In this document: one piece after another, positions 5,500 through 7,880 of the stretch | Layout: each line of letters opens with the position of its first letter | Numbering within the stretch: the first letter of the stretch is position 1 | Source of the DNA: Deltaproteobacteria bacterium UBA3076 | Lineage (GTDB): Bacteria; Desulfobacterota; Dissulfuribacteria; Dissulfuribacterales; UBA3076 | Reading direction: 5' to 3' | Length of the DNA stretch: 7,880 bases | Assembly (NCBI GenBank): GCA_002367355.1 | Contig: DFBQ01000060.1 | Location: 1-7,880 of the forward strand | Program-made: the position numbers and the translations under genes | Notes under the pieces: generated by a model | Told to the model about the DNA's origin: nothing | What the model saw: only the letters and a program-made list of their open reading frames with translations | Database searches by the model: none

Positions 5500-7662
5500 C
5501 TAATTTTTTTCCGCACATTGCTCTGAGATAATCTTTGTAAGCTCATCAAGCCTGAAGGGTTTGCTTAAAACGGCATCAATACCGACTTCTGTCAGGTCTT
5601 TTGACTCGTATTCTGCGCCCCATCCGGTAACCAGGACAACCGGCAGACCGGCTTTTCTGCTTTTTGCCTTTGCCGCAACATCCCAGCCACTTATCACCGG
5701 CATACCCAGGTCTGTAATTACCAGATCAAAATCTTCCTTTTCCAAATAGTTCAGGGCCTGTTGTCCATCTGTTACTCCTATTACCTTGTGCCCTAAGCCG
5801 TCAAGCATTATTGACAATAAATCCACTATCTGCTTTTCGTCATCAACAGCAAGGATTTTCAGAGGTTGCGTTGCCGGGCTCTCTGCAGTTGGAGCTACGC
5901 TTACCTCTTGCGCTCCGGAAATGGGCAAAACAATCCTGAAAGTGGTGCCTTCGCCCTCCTTGCTATCAACACTGATCGTACCTTTTGTTTGTACTATCAA
6001 CCCGAATGAAACGCTGAGTCCCAGACCGGAGTTACCAATATCCTTTGTGGTAAAGTAAGGATCAAAAACCCTTTTTTTTATTTCTTTAGACATGCCGATT
6101 CCGCTATCTTCAATTTCCAGCACTACATTGGAATCCTTTTCGTAGGAGCGCATGGTTATAGCACCACCTTTTGGCATGGCATCTACTGCGTTAAAAATCA
6201 GGTTTGTTAAAATTTCCCGCAATTCCACCGGATGCATTGAGGCAGGCCTTGTGTCCTTGAGATCAAGCTTTGTGTTGATGAAAACACCATTTTTCTCGCA
6301 GTCATCTTTCCACTTGGGTCTTGTCAACTCTATCGCATCTTTGACCACTTCACGCACGTTTGAGGCTTGACCCCTATTTTTAGGTTTTTGACTAAAACCT
6401 GTAAATGTCTGTAGTCTGCGTACTGTGAATGCCCCGTCATTAACAGCAGTCTCTATGTTCCTGACCTTGCGCAGAGCCTCTTGGTCCTTTATTTCCATGG
6501 CCAGAAGTTGCGCATTGCAAAGGATTGTAGTGAGGAGGTTATTAAAGTCATGAGCTATTCCACCAGCCATGGAACCTAGGGCACTTAGTTTTTCAATATA
6601 AATCAATTTTTCTGTAGCGATTTTCTGATTCGTAAGGTCATGGACGACCAGCATGCTTCCCTGACTTCGGCCTTCCGGATTTCTTAACGGGTGCAGGAAG
6701 ATGTCGGCAGGCACAGTGGTTCCATCCGGACGCAAAAGTTCTATGTCGGTCAGTCTGGCAAGACCTCCGGTTAGCAGCAAATTACTCAGATTGGCATAAT
6801 CGGTTTTATCTTGAAATAGCTTCGCTGGGGAATGGCCTGCTATGTATTCAAGAGAACAGTCTGTAACGGAAAGAAAACTCGGATTTGCATTCCGCATATT
6901 GCCGGTGGAATCTAAGAGGCAAATACCCTGCGGGGCATTTTCAATGACCGATTCCATATATGCCATAGCGCCACCAAGTTCCTTTTTGACATGATGGAGT
7001 TCGCTGTTTTTGGCTTCAAATAGCTGTTGAAGGTGCAGGTGGCTGGCATGAAGTTTTTCATGAAGCTCGGTTGTCTGGAGAAGGCGACCTATTACGTTGG
7101 CAAGAATAACCAGATCACGCCTTTGATGAGGGAGAAAGGTCTTTGGAACTGAGGAGCTGAGGTTGAGAACACCAATGCACCATAGGGGTAGGCACACCAG
7201 ACTGCGGGGATTGACTTTGGAGCCGGACTTAACAGGGATTGATTCCCTTGCGCTGTCCTCAATAAAGATAGGGGCCTGCGATCCAAAGACCTTCCATGCT
7301 ATACCCTCGTCTCGTTCAAATACCAGGTTATTGCGATAGGATTGCTTGTGAGGGATTTCCAGGATTTCAGAAAAACCCTTGGCCGCTATTAGCCTTAAGC
7401 AATCTTTCTTCTTGTCGTAAAGAAGAATTGAGGCATTCTCAAAATCCGTGTCTTCGATGAATATGTCTATGATGCACTTACAGATTTTCTCTTGAGAGAC
7501 ACACTGGCTTACAGCCTCTGCCATGCGGAGAATTATCCGCATGGCCTGGATTTCATCTATCTGTTGTCTGCGCAGACCAAGGGAATCATCCCCATGATGT
7601 TCGATATTCTGCTCCATGGCGGAGTCAGTCTGCGTCTTTTTAATAGGTGGTTGGTCCATCAT
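5500..7662 (-). CDS. Soluble hybrid sensor histidine kinase: GAF-PAS-HisKA-HATPase-receiver
   Basis: This 720-residue cytoplasmic signalling protein has no membrane segment. A GAF domain (about 45-195) carries VCLPL and IGVLNLSS, and a helical, probably coiled-coil linker follows (about 195-235). The PAS domain (about 236-348) includes ENAPQGICLLD, RPDGTTVPADI and MLVVHDLT. The HisKA H-box GSMAGGIAHDFNNLL has the phospho-acceptor His371. The ATPase domain shows the N-box NLIFNAVDAMPKGG (487-500), G1 DSGIGM (519-524), F-box-like DPYFTTK (534-540) and G2 GNSGLGLS (543-550). After a Pro/Ala linker comes a receiver (about 602-716) with acidic D607/D608, phospho-acceptor D651 in ITDLGMP, T679 and K701 in SKPF. 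All key residues are present, so it should autophosphorylate and relay to its own receiver. There is no DNA-binding output. ATGs at 7660-7662 and 7657-7659 are adjacent, with another at 7615-7617; none has a strong ribosome site. First gene of the operon with DUF72 and Tim44-like. Confidence 0.94.
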   Translation of the reverse strand: MMDQPPIKKTQTDSAMEQNIEHHGDDSLGLRRQQIDEIQAMRIILRMAEAVSQCVSQEKICKCIIDIFIEDTDFENASILLYDKKKDCLRLIAAKGFSEILEIPHKQSYRNNLVFERDEGIAWKVFGSQAPIFIEDSARESIPVKSGSKVNPRSLVCLPLWCIGVLNLSSSVPKTFLPHQRRDLVILANVIGRLLQTTELHEKLHASHLHLQQLFEAKNSELHHVKKELGGAMAYMESVIENAPQGICLLDSTGNMRNANPSFLSVTDCSLEYIAGHSPAKLFQDKTDYANLSNLLLTGGLARLTDIELLRPDGTTVPADIFLHPLRNPEGRSQGSMLVVHDLTNQKIATEKLIYIEKLSALGSMAGGIAHDFNNLLTTILCNAQLLAMEIKDQEALRKVRNIETAVNDGAFTVRRLQTFTGFSQKPKNRGQASNVREVVKDAIELTRPKWKDDCEKNGVFINTKLDLKDTRPASMHPVELREILTNLIFNAVDAMPKGGAITMRSYEKDSNVVLEIEDSGIGMSKEIKKRVFDPYFTTKDIGNSGLGLSVSFGLIVQTKGTISVDSKEGEGTTFRIVLPISGAQEVSVAPTAESPATQPLKILAVDDEKQIVDLLSIMLDGLGHKVIGVTDGQQALNYLEKEDFDLVITDLGMPVISGWDVAAKAKSRKAGLPVVLVTGWGAEYESKDLTEVGIDAVLSKPFRLDELTKIISEQCAEKN

Positions 7663-7679
7663 GCTATCTATCTTATGAA

Positions 7680-7699
7680 GACCCTATCTTTCATAGGTC
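7680..7699 (-). promoter_or_regulatory. Small hairpin in the kinase leader
   Basis: GACC-TAT pairs with ATA-GGTC with one bulged base and a five-base loop. The hairpin ends 17 bases before the first ATG of the sensor kinase. It could affect ribosome access, but a stem of seven pairs is short enough to be chance. Confidence 0.25.
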
Positions 7700-7788
7700 A
7701 TTTGCCCTTTTCATCGGATATTCATTGCCCTGCCTGATCATGTTCGGACTGCAGAAGAGCTATTTTATTACATCGGCACGGAGAGTTG

Positions 7789-7830
7789 ATTTCTATAATA
7801 TTGGTAGTTAGATTATTATAATATAGAAAT
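7789..7830. repeat. AT-rich inverted repeat upstream of the sensor-kinase operon
   Basis: ATTTCTATA (7789-7797) is repeated inverted as TATAGAAAT (7822-7830), separated by 24 very AT-rich bases that include a TATAAT (7817-7822, also close to its own reverse complement). Such a layout fits an operator or promoter region for the kinase operon, about 130-170 bases upstream of its start, or for a gene beyond the right edge. No well-spaced -35 was found on either strand, so the role is inference. The rest of 7663-7880 contains no recognisable gene. Confidence 0.35.
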
Positions 7831-7880
7831 TATCGGCATCCTTCATTTTGTAGTTTACACTTTTTCAACATAGACGGATG

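Noticed and set aside
5490..5549. Longer DUF72 start at ATG 5547-5549
   Set aside because: It would overlap the kinase gene by 50 bases and adds residues outside the family's normal N-terminus (MSEIHIGTSGWNY).

Overview
The window looks like ordinary bacterial chromosome with one decayed accessory patch. Base composition, the mix of families (hybrid PAS/GAF sensor kinase, DUF72, Tim44-like protein, RtcA, a PgeF-type protein, Cmk) and a dispersed repeat whose translation reads like 'HRTSNIE' all suggest a Gram-negative, possibly Desulfobacterota (deltaproteobacterial) or other environmental genome. The lineage is inference only. The standard genetic code is used, and TAA, TAG and TGA all end intact genes.

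Positions 1-838 (+ strand) are gene wreckage. The C-terminal end of a tyrosine recombinase runs in frame into the C-terminal part of a subtilisin-like protease. The protease is then broken by an in-frame TGA and a later frameshift, and ends in a single membrane segment. A possible 49-residue small ORF follows. This patch is locally more AT-rich than the genes to its right (20 of 60 bases are G/C at 121-180, against 34 of 60 at 2461-2520).

Positions 840-2640 (- strand) form a two-gene overlapping operon: rtcA (RNA 3'-terminal phosphate cyclase), then a PgeF/YfiH laccase-domain protein. Across a 157-base divergent intergenic region lies cmk (2798-3445, +), encoding cytidylate kinase.

Positions 3446-3781 are non-coding. 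They hold a 246-base element with 54-base terminal inverted repeats (51 of 54 positions match), built from a 7-base periodic unit of about CGAACRT. It lies exactly where cmk and the next minus-strand operon converge.

Positions 3782-7662 (- strand) form a compact operon transcribed leftward. It encodes a soluble GAF-PAS-histidine kinase-receiver hybrid protein, a DUF72 (YecE-like) protein, and a secreted or membrane-tethered Tim44-like protein. Gaps are 10 bases and an 8-base overlap, so the three are probably co-expressed. The kinase has no DNA-binding output, so its targets lie outside the window. Upstream (7663-7880) is AT-rich non-coding sequence with a 9-base inverted repeat and a small leader hairpin.

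No rRNA, tRNA, CRISPR array or intact mobile element was seen. The most unusual items are the recombinase-protease chimera and the heptamer-built inverted repeat. I see no convincing new multi-gene system.
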